A stretch of 46,483 nucleotides of DNA from NCBI GenBank assembly GCA_949879025.1, contig CATLBO010000013.1, forward strand, positions 1 to 46,483, read 5' to 3'. Position numbers and translations under genes: made by a program. Within the stretch, counting starts at the first letter, position 1. Every line of letters begins with the position of its first letter. Below the pieces are notes generated by a model. The model was not told the origin of the DNA, ran no database searches, and saw only the letters and a list, made by a program, of their open reading frames with translations. Shown in pieces: positions 36,275 to 45,551 of the stretch. Origin of the DNA: an uncultured Hungatella sp. Its GTDB lineage: Bacteria > Bacillota > Clostridia > Lachnospirales > Lachnospiraceae.

Positions 36275-36841
36275 ATGGTTCCCAACGAAAAAATATCCAC
36301 CCGCCGCACCTACCTGCTTCTTAGCCAGGCTTTATTCTCTCTTTTGGAGGACACCCTTTTTGAAAAAATTACCTTAACCCAGTTATGCGACCATTCCATG
36401 GTTCCTCGCTCCACCTTCTACCGGTATTTTGAGGATAAATATGACTTGCTGTATTACTGCCTTCAGACATTTTTCGATACCGTTCGCCTGGATAAAGACA
36501 TTATATACCTAAAAGACGGCAAAGGCCGGGCTTTCGTTGCCAAGCTCATTGCGGTTATGGATAAAAACAAATCCTCTTTCCAGAAAATCTGCCAGACAAA
36601 CAAAAATGGGATCTTTATGGATATCCTCCGCAATTACATGCTGCAGATTCTGGAGCAGACCGTAACCCAGCTGGAAGCCGAAGGTTCCAAATTAAAAATC
36701 AGCCGGCCGGTATTCCTGTACCTGCTGGCTGATCTCTATATCAGTATGGCTAAATGTTATCTGGAGTCCGAGACTGACTGTCCTCCTGAAACCTTTTCAA
36801 ACGACATATGCCTGTTTGCCGCAAGGGACTTTTTCTCCTGA
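36275..36841 (+). CDS. TetR/AcrR family regulator
   Basis: The protein is 188 residues from the ATG at 36275 (AAGGAG, ten-base spacing); an upstream in-frame ATG at 36239 has no site. The N-terminal HTH is typical of TetR: LFEKITLTQLCDHSMVPRSTFYRYFEDKYDLL. The C-terminal helical part resembles the TetR_C_7/DhaS-like class. It is divergent from the MMPL operon and probably its repressor, released by a transported or related compound (inference). It is convergent with the histidine kinase gene, 11 bases apart. Confidence 0.92.
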   Translation: MVPNEKISTRRTYLLLSQALFSLLEDTLFEKITLTQLCDHSMVPRSTFYRYFEDKYDLLYYCLQTFFDTVRLDKDIIYLKDGKGRAFVAKLIAVMDKNKSSFQKICQTNKNGIFMDILRNYMLQILEQTVTQLEAEGSKLKISRPVFLYLLADLYISMAKCYLESETDCPPETFSNDICLFAARDFFS

Positions 36842-36852
36842 TCGGCAAACGC

Positions 36853-39606
36853 TTATGCCAACACTTCATTCAGCGTATTGAAAAGGTATTCCACGTTAAT
36901 CGGCTTGGCTATGTGCCCATTCATCCCGCATCTTAAAGCCTCCTGCCTGTCTTCCTCAAATGCATTGGCTGTCATGGCAAAAATAGGTATGGAGGCAAGC
37001 TTTTCATTGCTTAAGCGGCGGATGGCCCTGGCTGCCTCATATCCGTCCATGACTGGCATCTGCACATCCATCAGTATAAGCTGATAATATTCCGGCCCGG
37101 CTTTTTTAAGCATATCCACAGCAATCTGCCCGTTGCCGGCAACATCAATCAGAAATCCGGCCTCCTCTAAGAGCGCTACTGCGATTTCCTGGTTCAGCTC
37201 ATTATCCTCTGCCAGAAGGATCCTGCACCCATGAGGCCCGCCAAATGCATGGCCGCTGTTTTCATCGGCTGCATTTATCCTGTCTGCCGCCTTTTCCTCC
37301 TGACATAAGCTGAAGGTGAAGGAAACCAAAACTTCTGTTCCCTGTCCCTTCCTGCTTTTCACCTCAATCATTCCATTCATCATATCCACAATATTTTTCG
37401 TTATGGCCATTCCCAGGCCGGTTCCCGCAATTCCGCTTAAGGTAGTGGTCTTTTCCCTTTCAAAAGGCTCAAAAATACGCTCTACAAACTCTTGGCTCAT
37501 GCCGATTCCTGTATCCCTGATGCAAAACTCATACACTCCACTGCCTGCAGGAGCTCCCGGCATCTCTGTCACCGTCATGGCAACCGCCCCGCCGTCTTCG
37601 GTGTATTTAATGGCATTGCCCAAAAGATTCAGCAGGACCTGATTCAGGCGCAGGCTGTCGCAGCAAACTTTGTCATGGACCATATGCTCCATTTTTACAT
37701 CCAGTTTCAGGCTTTTTCCGGATGCGTCCGGCTGCACAAGGTTTTCCAGTCCCTGGACGATTTCAGTCATGCTACAGGGTTTTTCATCAAGCTGCATCTT
37801 GCCGCTTTCGATCCGGCTCATATCCAGGACATCATTGATCAGGTTCAGAAGATGGTTGCCTGAGGCCATGATCTTCTTCAGGTAATCCTTCACCTGCTCT
37901 CTGTTGTCAATGTGGGACACAGCCAAAGACGTAAAGCCTACAATGGCATTCATGGGCGTGCGGATGTCATGAGACATATTGGACAGGAAAGCGCTTTTGG
38001 CTCTGCTTGCCTTTTTCGCCTGCAGAAGAGCATCCTCCAGCAGGGCATTCTTCTTCATCTCCCTGCGGATCTCTTCGTCCACGCTGCGGAATCCCAGAAC
38101 TATTCCATAGCTTTTATCCTGAAGCCCTACAGATACTGCCTTTACCTGAAAATATGTAATTTCGTCATCAATAAATGCACGGTAATTTGCATAATCCAGC
38201 TGTTTTCCTGCAGCTTCCTCCCGAAATCTTTTTATTGAAAAAAAGTGCCGCAGCGCCTCCTTGTCTTCCTCATAAATGCACTGGTCTATATAAGCAGCCG
38301 CACTTTCCTCCAGGGAGATCTCTCCTTTAAATACAATGCCGAACATGCGCTCCGCCTGCTCATCCTCCCTAAGCACCTGTCCTGTTCCTGTATCCAGATT
38401 AAAAAAGCACACCAGGCTATAATCTGTACTTAAAGCCTGAATCATCTCTGCATGATATCTTTCCCTCTGTTTTTCCTGCATCTTCTGAGCCGTACAGTCT
38501 AAAAGAAAACGCTGGTACACAAGTTCCCTGTTTTCCTCCAAAAGCTTCACATTGCCCATGATGTACAGAATATCTCCGTTCTTATGCTGTACCCGGTACT
38601 CTACGCTTACGCTGTCTCCTGCCCGTTTAAGCCCCTGGATAGCCTGGCGCAGTTTTGGCTTATCATTTTCTACAACCGATGCAGCCACCATGTCAAATCC
38701 CTTGTCCACCATCTCTTCCAGGCTTTCGTACCCCAGGATCTCCAGGGCTGCCCGGTTGATGCTGTAAACATGTTTTCCGTCCAGAGAATGACGCATAACC
38801 CCGCAGTCTATTGTAGTAAAAATCGTCTCCAGAGTCTGGTTCTTATTAATAATCTCCTGCTCATAAGCCCTCTCCTGGGTAATGTCTATGGCAACTCCCA
38901 TGGTTCCCATAACGCTTCCGTCAAGGTCATACAGAGGGGATTTGTAAATGGTCAAAAGCTTCTCTCCGTCTCCTGTTTTTATTGTCTCTTCCGAGATGCA
39001 TGTTTTCCCAAGCGCCATAACTTCCAGCTCAGACGCTATGCAGGCAGGGTCATCCTCCTCAACATCCCAGATATAGGCATGCCTCTGCCCCTGGGTCTGC
39101 TCCTTCGTCTTGTTCACTGCCTTGCAGAAACTGTCGTTTACCTTTTCGTGAACCCCTTCTTTATCTTTATACCAGATTAATTCCGGCACATTGTTAATGG
39201 TTGTCTCCAGAAAATGGCTGGTCTCCCAGAAGTCCCTGGCCATCTTATACTTCTCCTGCCATTTCAAAAAGCGGAAAACCATTTCCTCCTTCTGCATAGG
39301 CAAAATCCATAAGTCCTCCATAAAAGGCAGCTTCTCTTTTAAAAGGGAAAACTGGCTCTGTTCCGCCAGAACGATCAGCTGCGCCTTTTCGCTCTTTTTC
39401 TCTGTCAATACTCTTAAAGTCTTTGTTACATCCCTGCCCTGCAGATTAGCCACAACCACATCCGCCGCTGCCGCCTCCTCTGTCCTGGGTTCTTCCCTTT
39501 CCTGAAATTCGTAAGTAAAGTTCCCCGAAGGCGTCATTTTCTTCAATTCCTCAAATTCCCTGCATGGATGTCCTGTTAAGTAAAAATGAACATGGCAATG
39601 GTACAT
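36853..39606 (-). CDS. Hybrid sensor histidine kinase/response regulator with PAS domains
   Basis: The protein is about 917 residues from the ATG at 39606 (AGGAGGAGATGGGG). An N-terminal domain of about 115 residues looks like a degenerate receiver (ADVVVANLQGRD, AQLIVLAEQ, LWILPMQKEEMVFRFL). PAS domains follow at about 120-250 and 260-385, with a third PAS-like region to about 505. HisKA has the phosphoacceptor His in FLSNMSHDIRTPMNAIVG. The HATPase has NLLGNAIKYTEDGG, DTGIGM and GTGLGMAI. The C-terminal receiver has LLAEDN and the phospho-Asp in LILMDVQMPVMDGYEA. No membrane helix is visible, so it is a cytosolic sensor. No output regulator is adjacent, so the target is unknown. Confidence 0.93.
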   Translation of the reverse strand: MYHCHVHFYLTGHPCREFEELKKMTPSGNFTYEFQEREEPRTEEAAAADVVVANLQGRDVTKTLRVLTEKKSEKAQLIVLAEQSQFSLLKEKLPFMEDLWILPMQKEEMVFRFLKWQEKYKMARDFWETSHFLETTINNVPELIWYKDKEGVHEKVNDSFCKAVNKTKEQTQGQRHAYIWDVEEDDPACIASELEVMALGKTCISEETIKTGDGEKLLTIYKSPLYDLDGSVMGTMGVAIDITQERAYEQEIINKNQTLETIFTTIDCGVMRHSLDGKHVYSINRAALEILGYESLEEMVDKGFDMVAASVVENDKPKLRQAIQGLKRAGDSVSVEYRVQHKNGDILYIMGNVKLLEENRELVYQRFLLDCTAQKMQEKQRERYHAEMIQALSTDYSLVCFFNLDTGTGQVLREDEQAERMFGIVFKGEISLEESAAAYIDQCIYEEDKEALRHFFSIKRFREEAAGKQLDYANYRAFIDDEITYFQVKAVSVGLQDKSYGIVLGFRSVDEEIRREMKKNALLEDALLQAKKASRAKSAFLSNMSHDIRTPMNAIVGFTSLAVSHIDNREQVKDYLKKIMASGNHLLNLINDVLDMSRIESGKMQLDEKPCSMTEIVQGLENLVQPDASGKSLKLDVKMEHMVHDKVCCDSLRLNQVLLNLLGNAIKYTEDGGAVAMTVTEMPGAPAGSGVYEFCIRDTGIGMSQEFVERIFEPFEREKTTTLSGIAGTGLGMAITKNIVDMMNGMIEVKSRKGQGTEVLVSFTFSLCQEEKAADRINAADENSGHAFGGPHGCRILLAEDNELNQEIAVALLEEAGFLIDVAGNGQIAVDMLKKAGPEYYQLILMDVQMPVMDGYEAARAIRRLSNEKLASIPIFAMTANAFEEDRQEALRCGMNGHIAKPINVEYLFNTLNEVLA

Positions 39607-39708
39607 GCCCCATCTCCTCCTCGGCCTTTGCCGGCTGCTGCCGCACATTCATACGGACGTTACAATAACCCCTGCAGGCCCGTCTGAACTGCTGCGGCAT
39701 CGTCCTGT

Positions 39709-40653
39709 CTATTTTAAAAATCCGTTGACAATCTGGGCTTCCGCCTCTTCCTCTGTCAGCCCCAGAGTCATCAGCTTAATGATCTGCTCCCCGGCAATCT
39801 TTCCGATAGCTGCCTCATGAATCAGGGCTGCCTCCATGTTGTTGGCTGTAATCTTGGGAACAGCGCTGATTTTTGCATTGTCCATAATAATCGCATCGCA
39901 CTCGGAATGCCCCGCACATTTGGCATTGCCATTAATCTCCGCAATAAAAATCTGGGTAGAATCCTCTTTAGCCACAGATCGTGATATGACATTTGCACTG
40001 GAGTCCTGTCCGTTTAAGTTAATCACAAAACTGCTTTCGGCAAACTGGGTTCCATGGGTCAGAAGCCGCTCGCGGATAATCAGTTTGGCCCCTGCAGCCA
40101 AATCCGCCTTGGTGGAACGCCTGGTAGAGTCCACCCCCTTGATCTGTACCATCTCCATCTCCATATAGCTTCCCGCTTCCATGGTTATCTCGGTTCCGGG
40201 ATTCATGATCCGCTTTCCCTTCCCGTCACCAGAACCATAATGCTTTTCTACATATTTAACTTTAGAGTTCTTCCCCACAAAAAACCTATGGACGCCGTCA
40301 TGCTTGGAGTCCTGATCGCCGCCGTTGTGAATGCCGCACCCAGCTATAATAACCACATCGGCATGATCCCCGATATAAAAATCATTGTACACCATTTCTG
40401 TCAGCCCGCTTTGGCTGAGAACTACGGGAATATGGACACTTTCATTTTTCGTCCCTGGCTTAATATGAATGTCAATTCCTGTACCGTCGTCTTTGGAAAC
40501 AATCTCAATGTTGGCAGAAGCCGCCCTGGCTGCCATCTGTCCGTTGGTACGGATATTATAAGCGCCGGCAGGAACCTCATGAAGCCCAGCCACCTCTTCA
40601 AGCAGCCGCATCTGGATGGAATCAATGTTAGAAAAATTTACGGAACCAGCCAT
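39709..40653 (-). CDS. SufB/SufD-like Fe-S scaffold protein (SmsB-like)
   Basis: The protein is about 314 residues from the ATG at 40653 (GGGGGACAGTGAC); an upstream start lies inside sufC. The right-handed beta-helix core of SufB/SufD proteins is visible (VEKHYGSGDGKGKRIMNPGT, GTQFAESSFVINLNG, NAKCAGHSECDAIIMDN, ALIHEAAIGKIAGEQI, MTLGLTEEEAEAQIVNGFL). It is much shorter than SufB (about 465) and has a Cys-rich CAGHSEC segment. With only sufC beside it, the pair matches the minimal SUF-like system (SMS) proposed as an ancestral Fe-S assembly machine. It starts one base after the sufC stop. Confidence 0.87.
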   Translation of the reverse strand: MAGSVNFSNIDSIQMRLLEEVAGLHEVPAGAYNIRTNGQMAARAASANIEIVSKDDGTGIDIHIKPGTKNESVHIPVVLSQSGLTEMVYNDFYIGDHADVVIIAGCGIHNGGDQDSKHDGVHRFFVGKNSKVKYVEKHYGSGDGKGKRIMNPGTEITMEAGSYMEMEMVQIKGVDSTRRSTKADLAAGAKLIIRERLLTHGTQFAESSFVINLNGQDSSANVISRSVAKEDSTQIFIAEINGNAKCAGHSECDAIIMDNAKISAVPKITANNMEAALIHEAAIGKIAGEQIIKLMTLGLTEEEAEAQIVNGFLK

Positions 40654-40654
40654 G

Positions 40655-41392
40655 TCACTGTCCCCCTTTATAGAATTTGCTGCAGGCATCTACTGCAGAA
40701 GCAGTACCCAGAAGTCCTGGAAGTATCTCCTCTTTTGGTCCCTGAGCCGTGATCCTGCCGTCTGCAATGACCACAATCTCATCTGCAATGTTTAAAATCC
40801 GCTCCTGATGGGAAATGATCAGAATAGAACCGTCAGTCTTGGCCCGCATACGCTCAAACACGGAGATTAGGTTTTGGAAACTCCAAAGATCAATTCCTGC
40901 TTCCGGCTCGTCAAAGACAGAAAGCTTCGTCCCCCTTGCCAGAACCGTGGCAATCTCAATCCGCTTTAATTCTCCGCCGGACAGGCTGCCATTCACTTCC
41001 CGGTTAATATAATCTTTGGCGCACAGTCCCACCTCTGAAAGATAGGTGCATGCATCCGCTGCGGCCAGCTTCTTTTTTGCCGCCAAGCGGATTAGGTCAA
41101 GAACCTGAACTCCCTTAAAGCGGACAGGCTGCTGAAACGCATAGCTGATTCCCAGATTGGCCCTTTCGGTAATATTTTTATCTGTAATGTCAATGCCGTC
41201 AAATATAATCCGTCCCTGTGCAGGGTGTTCAATTCCTGCTATAAGCCTTGCCAAAGTGGATTTGCCGCCGCCGTTGGGACCGGTGATCACTACAAATTTA
41301 TGGTCGTCAATGGACATGGTCAAGTCATGGATGATCTCCTTTTCCTTTCTGTCCTCCTGCACGCCAAATGACAGGTTCTCTAATGTAAGCAT
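40655..41392 (-). CDS. sufC: SufC-like Fe-S assembly ATPase
   Basis: The 245-residue ABC-type ATPase has Walker A GPNGGGKST, the Q-loop in SYAFQQPVRFKG, signature GSLSGGELKRIEIA, Walker B LSVFDEPEAGIDLWSF and switch histidine ISHQERIL. The SGGE...DEPEAGIDL form is characteristic of SufC rather than of transporter ATPases. It energises the SufB-like scaffold encoded one base downstream. Cytosolic. There is no sufS, sufU or sufD in the window. Confidence 0.9.
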   Translation of the reverse strand: MLTLENLSFGVQEDRKEKEIIHDLTMSIDDHKFVVITGPNGGGKSTLARLIAGIEHPAQGRIIFDGIDITDKNITERANLGISYAFQQPVRFKGVQVLDLIRLAAKKKLAAADACTYLSEVGLCAKDYINREVNGSLSGGELKRIEIATVLARGTKLSVFDEPEAGIDLWSFQNLISVFERMRAKTDGSILIISHQERILNIADEIVVIADGRITAQGPKEEILPGLLGTASAVDACSKFYKGGQ

Positions 41393-41571
41393 GAGAAAAA
41401 TCTCCTTTTTGTTCCTTAATTTTCTTTGTACTTTATGAAGCTTTTTTTACTTTCCTTGCTTCTTTCCCCCATATATGTTACCCTGATTCTATAAAATTAG
41501 AACCTGCAGAACGCCTGGATTTTCATGCAGGCCTGGATTTCAGCGGCTGCAGTATATGGGAGGAGACGAAT

Positions 41572-42657
41572 ATGAAAAAAATTTTCTTAATTCTGCTGCT
41601 TGCAGGATCGCTTTATCTTGCTGGATGCGCAGGCAAAAGCAGCTATGACACTGGGGATTTTGATTCTGTTTCCGCAGGGGGAGGCTACAACGGCGCTGCG
41701 GCGGAAACCACAGCCGCTGCTTACGATTATGAAATGGAAGCCGAGGCTGCACCTGAGCCTGTGTTTGGGGAGGCATGGGAGGAAGAAACCGCAGCCGAAA
41801 CAGCGGCCTCCGGGGAACTTTCCTCTTCCTCCGGTATCAACCAGGCTTCTTCATCCGCCAGAAAGCTGATCCGTAACGTGTATATGAACGTGGAAACCGA
41901 TGCCTTTGACAATCTTATCACTCAGCTCCAGTCCAAAATAACGCAGCTGGCAGGCTATGTGGAACAATCTGACATTTCCGGCTCCAGCATTACCTACAAC
42001 AATATCCAGCCCAACCGCTATGCTTCCATAACCGCCCGGATTCCCAGCAATAAGCTGGATCAATTTATCTTGATAGTGGAGGACAGCGGCAATGTTACCA
42101 ACAAGTCCGAATCCACCTTGGATGTGACACTTCAGTACAGCGATCTGGAAAGCAGAAAAAAGACCCTGACTGTGGAACAAGACCGTATCTGGTCCCTGTT
42201 AGAAAAGGCTGATACCCTGGAAGCCGTTATCGCCCTGGAAGAGCGTCTTTCCGAAATCCGCTATGATCTGGAATCCATGGAATCCCAGCTGCGTCTTTAT
42301 GACAACCAGGTTGAATACAGCACCATTACGGTTTCCATTCATGAAGTGCATCCTGTGGACTTTACCCCCACAGCCCCTGAATCCGTGTCCCAGAGAATCC
42401 GGAAGGGCTTTGCAAAAAACGTGGAAAATGTTTCGGAAACCTTTACAGATCTGTTTATCGGATTCATCATCGGCATCCCTATTTGGCTTCCGCTTTTAGC
42501 TGCCATGGCCCTTATTCTGGTATTAGGCAGACGAATCAGGAAATGCCAGAAGAAGAAAACAGGCTCTCTTTTCAGTTTTATCCGAAAAAGAAGAAACGAT
42601 ACCCCATCCCTTGATTCCCAAACCGATTCAGCAGACAAAGACAATTCATCCTTTTAA
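41572..42657 (+). CDS. DUF4349 membrane lipoprotein
   Basis: The 361-residue protein starts with a lipoprotein signal (LLLAGSLYLAGC, Cys19). An acidic/Ala-rich spacer and the DUF4349 core (RKLIRNVYMNVETDAFDNL, ITARIPSNKLDQFI, TLDVTLQYSDLESRKKTL, coiled coil about 195-245, QVEYSTITVSIHE) follow. A membrane helix (about 300-325, IIGIPIWLPLLAAMALILVLG) and a basic tail end the protein. The function is unknown; the family is common in Firmicutes surface proteins. The ATG at 41572 follows GGGAGGAGACG. It is a lone gene ended by a strong terminator. Confidence 0.9.
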   Translation: MKKIFLILLLAGSLYLAGCAGKSSYDTGDFDSVSAGGGYNGAAAETTAAAYDYEMEAEAAPEPVFGEAWEEETAAETAASGELSSSSGINQASSSARKLIRNVYMNVETDAFDNLITQLQSKITQLAGYVEQSDISGSSITYNNIQPNRYASITARIPSNKLDQFILIVEDSGNVTNKSESTLDVTLQYSDLESRKKTLTVEQDRIWSLLEKADTLEAVIALEERLSEIRYDLESMESQLRLYDNQVEYSTITVSIHEVHPVDFTPTAPESVSQRIRKGFAKNVENVSETFTDLFIGFIIGIPIWLPLLAAMALILVLGRRIRKCQKKKTGSLFSFIRKRRNDTPSLDSQTDSADKDNSSF

Positions 42658-42663
42658 ATCCAA

Positions 42664-42702
42664 AAAGACGGCGGCATCCTTGTTCATGATGCCGCCGTCT
42701 TT
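42664..42702. terminator. Strong bidirectional intrinsic terminator
   Basis: AAAGACGGCGGCATC (42664-42678) pairs perfectly with GATGCCGCCGTCTTT (42688-42702) around a nine-base loop. A and T tracts on both sides suit it to end DUF4349 (+) and transcripts from the tRNA side (-). Confidence 0.92.
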
Positions 42703-42863
42703 CTCTTCGAACGGCAAGTATATATGAGCCAAATAATATTTCCATATGCATCCATGCCGAAAATCCGTCTTCGATTTCCTCAGTGAGCCAAGCGCAGCTG
42801 TGATGATAATAAAAAACCGAACCCTTTCCCCGTAGGAATCAGATTCAGTTAGACAAAAACCGA

Positions 42864-42947
42864 TGCAGAAGATGGGAGTCGAACCCACAAGGTGTTTCCA
42901 CCACACGAACCTGAACCGTGCGCGTCTGCCAATTCCGCCACTTCTGC
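42864..42947 (-). tRNA. tRNA-Leu (anticodon CAG)
   Basis: The 84-base gene starts GCAGAAGTGGCGGAATTGGC, with the acceptor closed by CTTCTGC and discriminator A. The anticodon arm is CACGG-TTCAGGT-TCGTG, giving CAG. A long variable arm (GTGGTGGAAACACC) identifies a class II tRNA, and GGGTTCGACTCCC is the T arm. No CCA is encoded. A consensus promoter lies just upstream. Confidence 0.97.
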
Positions 42948-42960
42948 ATGAACAAGGCTT

Positions 42961-42989
42961 ATTATAGCCTAGTTTCCAGATCTTGTCAA
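42961..42989 (-). promoter_or_regulatory. Consensus promoter of tRNA-Leu
   Basis: On the minus strand a perfect TTGACA (42984-42989), 17 bases, perfect TATAAT (42961-42966), about 14 bases before the tRNA. Confidence 0.9.
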
Positions 42990-43051
42990 TCCTTTTATTC
43001 TTTGTACTTGATTTTGTACCTGTTTTTTCCACTTCGGGGCTGATGGCTTTT

Positions 43052-43777
43052 TCAGGCAAACTCCTTCAAATATTCCCGTACAGACCTGCTCATCTCCCTA
43101 GAAAAATCACTGTTGTATTTTCTGCTGCAAAACGCCTGAATCCAGTTTTCAAAATCCCCGCCCCTGCATTCCTTTTCCAGCATTTCCTTAAACTCCTGCT
43201 GCGTTAAACGGCTGTAACCGTTTTCATGAACAATATATTTTTGCTGGCACCTTTCAGGTTTCTTTCTCTCCATCTGCTGTTTCACAGGATACCCAAATAC
43301 CACCATGGCAGCCGGAAATACATAGGGAGGCAGCTTTAAAAGTTCTCTGTGGGTTTCACACTGCTCCATAATATCTCCGATATAGCAGGAGCCAATCCCT
43401 AAGCTCCATGCGGCAGTTACCGCATTCTGGGCGGCAACCGCCGCATCCACCACAGCCAGCATCAGATCCCCGGCCTGAGGCCTGCGGGGCCTGCACTCTC
43501 CTGCAAGAAAAGCATCATACCATTTCTGACAATCTGCACAGAAAATCAGAACCATCTGCGCCTTAGCAATAAAAGGCTGATGGTCGCATGTCTCGGCCAG
43601 AATCTCCTTAAGCTTCCCGTCCGTAATGTCCAGGATGGTATAAAGCTGCTGATTGCCTGCCGTAGGCGCTTCCATGGCAGCCTGAATAATCGTTTCTTTT
43701 GCTTCTGCTGCTATAGGCTGATCACAGTACACCCGAACCGATCTTCTTTCTGTCAGTTCTTTTATAGTTGTATTCAT
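43052..43777 (-). CDS. Nitroreductase-family flavoprotein
   Basis: The protein is about 241 residues from the ATG at 43777 (AAAGGGGGG); the upstream frame overlaps moeA. The N-terminus is typical of NfsA/FRP-like enzymes: TTIKELTERRSVRVYCDQPI with the FMN phosphate arginines, then AAMEAPTAGNQQLYTI. The middle has AVVDAAVAAQNAVTAAWSLGIGSCYIGD, and FGYPVKQQMERKKPE closes the FMN fold. It reduces nitro or quinone compounds, or an unknown substrate, with NAD(P)H. It is 16 bases after moeA in the same direction, so it is probably cotranscribed. Confidence 0.92.
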   Translation of the reverse strand: MNTTIKELTERRSVRVYCDQPIAAEAKETIIQAAMEAPTAGNQQLYTILDITDGKLKEILAETCDHQPFIAKAQMVLIFCADCQKWYDAFLAGECRPRRPQAGDLMLAVVDAAVAAQNAVTAAWSLGIGSCYIGDIMEQCETHRELLKLPPYVFPAAMVVFGYPVKQQMERKKPERCQQKYIVHENGYSRLTQQEFKEMLEKECRGGDFENWIQAFCSRKYNSDFSREMSRSVREYLKEFA

Positions 43778-43793
43778 GTCCAAAATCCCCCCT

Positions 43794-44996
43794 TTAAATA
43801 AAATATACATTTATAGTTTCCCCGGCCAAAAGGCCGGCATTTCCTGCAGGAACCTCTCCCAGCAGGCTGCATCCCATCATTGACCATACTGCCCCGTTTC
43901 TCTGGTTTTCCATCTGATCAAACATCAGCCTTCCCTCCTGGATTCTGGCGCTTCCTCTTAAAATCCTTATCCCTCTGCTGGATTTTCCAAAAGGTTCTGA
44001 AAGAACTGCCTGGGCTTTCGTCAGATGAATGCTGCTTCTGCCGCACAGCTTTTTCATATACGGCAGCCCTACATAAAGCATTCCCACTGCAGCTGCGCCT
44101 GGATTTCCGGACAATCCCAGAATCACTTTGCCGTCTTTAACCGCCGCCAGCATTGCCCCGCCGGGCTTAAACGGAAGCCCATGGAACAGTACTATTGCAC
44201 CTATGCGCTCCATGGCTTTCGGAACATAGTCAAAATCCCCGGCAGAAACTCCGCCTGTGGTGATTACCATATCATGGGCTGCCAGCGCTCTTAAAATGCT
44301 GTCTGACAGCATCTCCATGTCATCCGGCACAATCTCCCATTCCCTTGGTATCATTCCATGGGACTGCATATACCCTGCAAGCAGCATAGGATTCGTATCG
44401 TATACCATTCCTTCCGGCAGATGCTTTCCTCGCCTTACCAGTTCGCTTCCTGTACTGACAATCCCTACTACAGGTTTTCGGAATACCCTGACCTGGCCCA
44501 TGCCCTGGCCGGCTATGACCGCAGCATCTGCCGCACCTATAACCTTGCCTGGTTCCATAAGGCAGATTCCCTGTTTTACATCCTCCCCTGGCTCCGCAAT
44601 ATTCCCGCCTGGGGCCGACATAAAAAACCGGACTTCTGTGTCTGTAAAACAGGTATCCTCATGCTTTACTACTATATCTGCGCCTTCCGGCACTTTAGCC
44701 CCTGTCATGATCCTGGCTGCCGTCCCTTTTGTAACCGGGTGCTTTCCAATGCTTCCTGCCGGAATCCTTTCTGTCACCTTAAGTGTAACCGGATTCTTTC
44801 TGGATGCTTCCCGGATATCCTCACTGCGGATGGCATATCCGTCATAAGCGCTTCGCCGGAATGGAGGAACAGCCATCTCAGCCATAATACGCTCTGCCAA
44901 AACTCTGCCATAAGCTTTTTCAACCGGAATTTTTTCTCTCTTTAAGTTTACACTCACTTCCAAAAGCGCCTGACGTGCTTCGTTGATTCTTTCCAT
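43794..44996 (-). CDS. moeA: Molybdopterin molybdotransferase
   Basis: The protein is about 400 residues from the ATG at 44996 (MERINEARQALLEVSV); the frame extends nine codons upstream without a better site. MoeA landmarks are VPPFRRSAYDGYAIRSEDI, KGTAARIMTGAKVPEGAD, VGIVSTGSEL, VYDTNPMLLAGYM, VITTGGVSAGDFDYVPKAM, FHGLPFKPGGAMLAA and GLSGNPGAAAVG. The enzyme inserts molybdate into adenylylated molybdopterin. No other cofactor genes are in the window. It is followed by a nitroreductase gene. Confidence 0.94.
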   Translation of the reverse strand: MERINEARQALLEVSVNLKREKIPVEKAYGRVLAERIMAEMAVPPFRRSAYDGYAIRSEDIREASRKNPVTLKVTERIPAGSIGKHPVTKGTAARIMTGAKVPEGADIVVKHEDTCFTDTEVRFFMSAPGGNIAEPGEDVKQGICLMEPGKVIGAADAAVIAGQGMGQVRVFRKPVVGIVSTGSELVRRGKHLPEGMVYDTNPMLLAGYMQSHGMIPREWEIVPDDMEMLSDSILRALAAHDMVITTGGVSAGDFDYVPKAMERIGAIVLFHGLPFKPGGAMLAAVKDGKVILGLSGNPGAAAVGMLYVGLPYMKKLCGRSSIHLTKAQAVLSEPFGKSSRGIRILRGSARIQEGRLMFDQMENQRNGAVWSMMGCSLLGEVPAGNAGLLAGETINVYFI

Positions 44997-45110
44997 CTTC
45001 CACCGCTTCCTTAATTTGTACATAAATTAAAGAAAAGCCAAAATAAAACCATGTTTTGCTGACTGTAAATTATATTCTTTTCCAGTACCTGTCCTTCTCT
45101 TTCCCCTCCA

Positions 45111-45551
45111 TCAGTGGGATGTATTCACAAATACAATGCTGGAATCTCCTTGTCTGGCCTGTTCCAGCACAGCCTGGGCCAACATCTGAAAGGATTTGTG
45201 GGATGAGGTAGCACCTGACAGCGCATCAATGTGCCCTTCTCCCTGTTCTTCCAGAAACTGGTTTGCATAGTATCGGGTGTATTCATTGGGATAAGTGCCA
45301 TTGGAATGGAGCATTGTCTGCATGTAGGCATTATCCCAGCTTTTAATAAAGCCGCTGGCATTTTCTGCATTGTACTCTACTGAAACAATGCTTCCGCCTT
45401 TCACCATAATCGTAATATACTCCTTCCAGCCAAAGTTATACTCAGAAGCCTGGGCGGTGTAGTAACCATCCTGAAGCGTCTCTTTCTCACTGCAGGCTGT
45501 CAGCTGCAGTGCTGTCAGCAGGATCAGGAGCATGCCGAAAATCCGTTTCAT
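45111..45551 (-). CDS. FMN-binding lipoprotein
   Basis: The 146-residue protein has a lipobox LTAC (Cys20) and an FMN-binding fold. DALSGATSS (109-117) fits the covalent flavinylation motif, so FMN may attach to Ser116 by ApbE-type transfer. Such small extracellular flavoproteins act in electron transfer. The start ATG overlaps the stop of the upstream chemoreceptor gene (ATGA), so the two genes are tightly coupled. No ApbE gene is in the window. Confidence 0.88.
   Translation of the reverse strand: MKRIFGMLLILLTALQLTACSEKETLQDGYYTAQASEYNFGWKEYITIMVKGGSIVSVEYNAENASGFIKSWDNAYMQTMLHSNGTYPNEYTRYYANQFLEEQGEGHIDALSGATSSHKSFQMLAQAVLEQARQGDSSIVFVNTSH

Noticed and set aside
42780-42863. Possible terminator after tRNA-Leu
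   Set aside because: T-runs are present but no stable hairpin was found; the strong terminator at 42664-42702 is the likely end.
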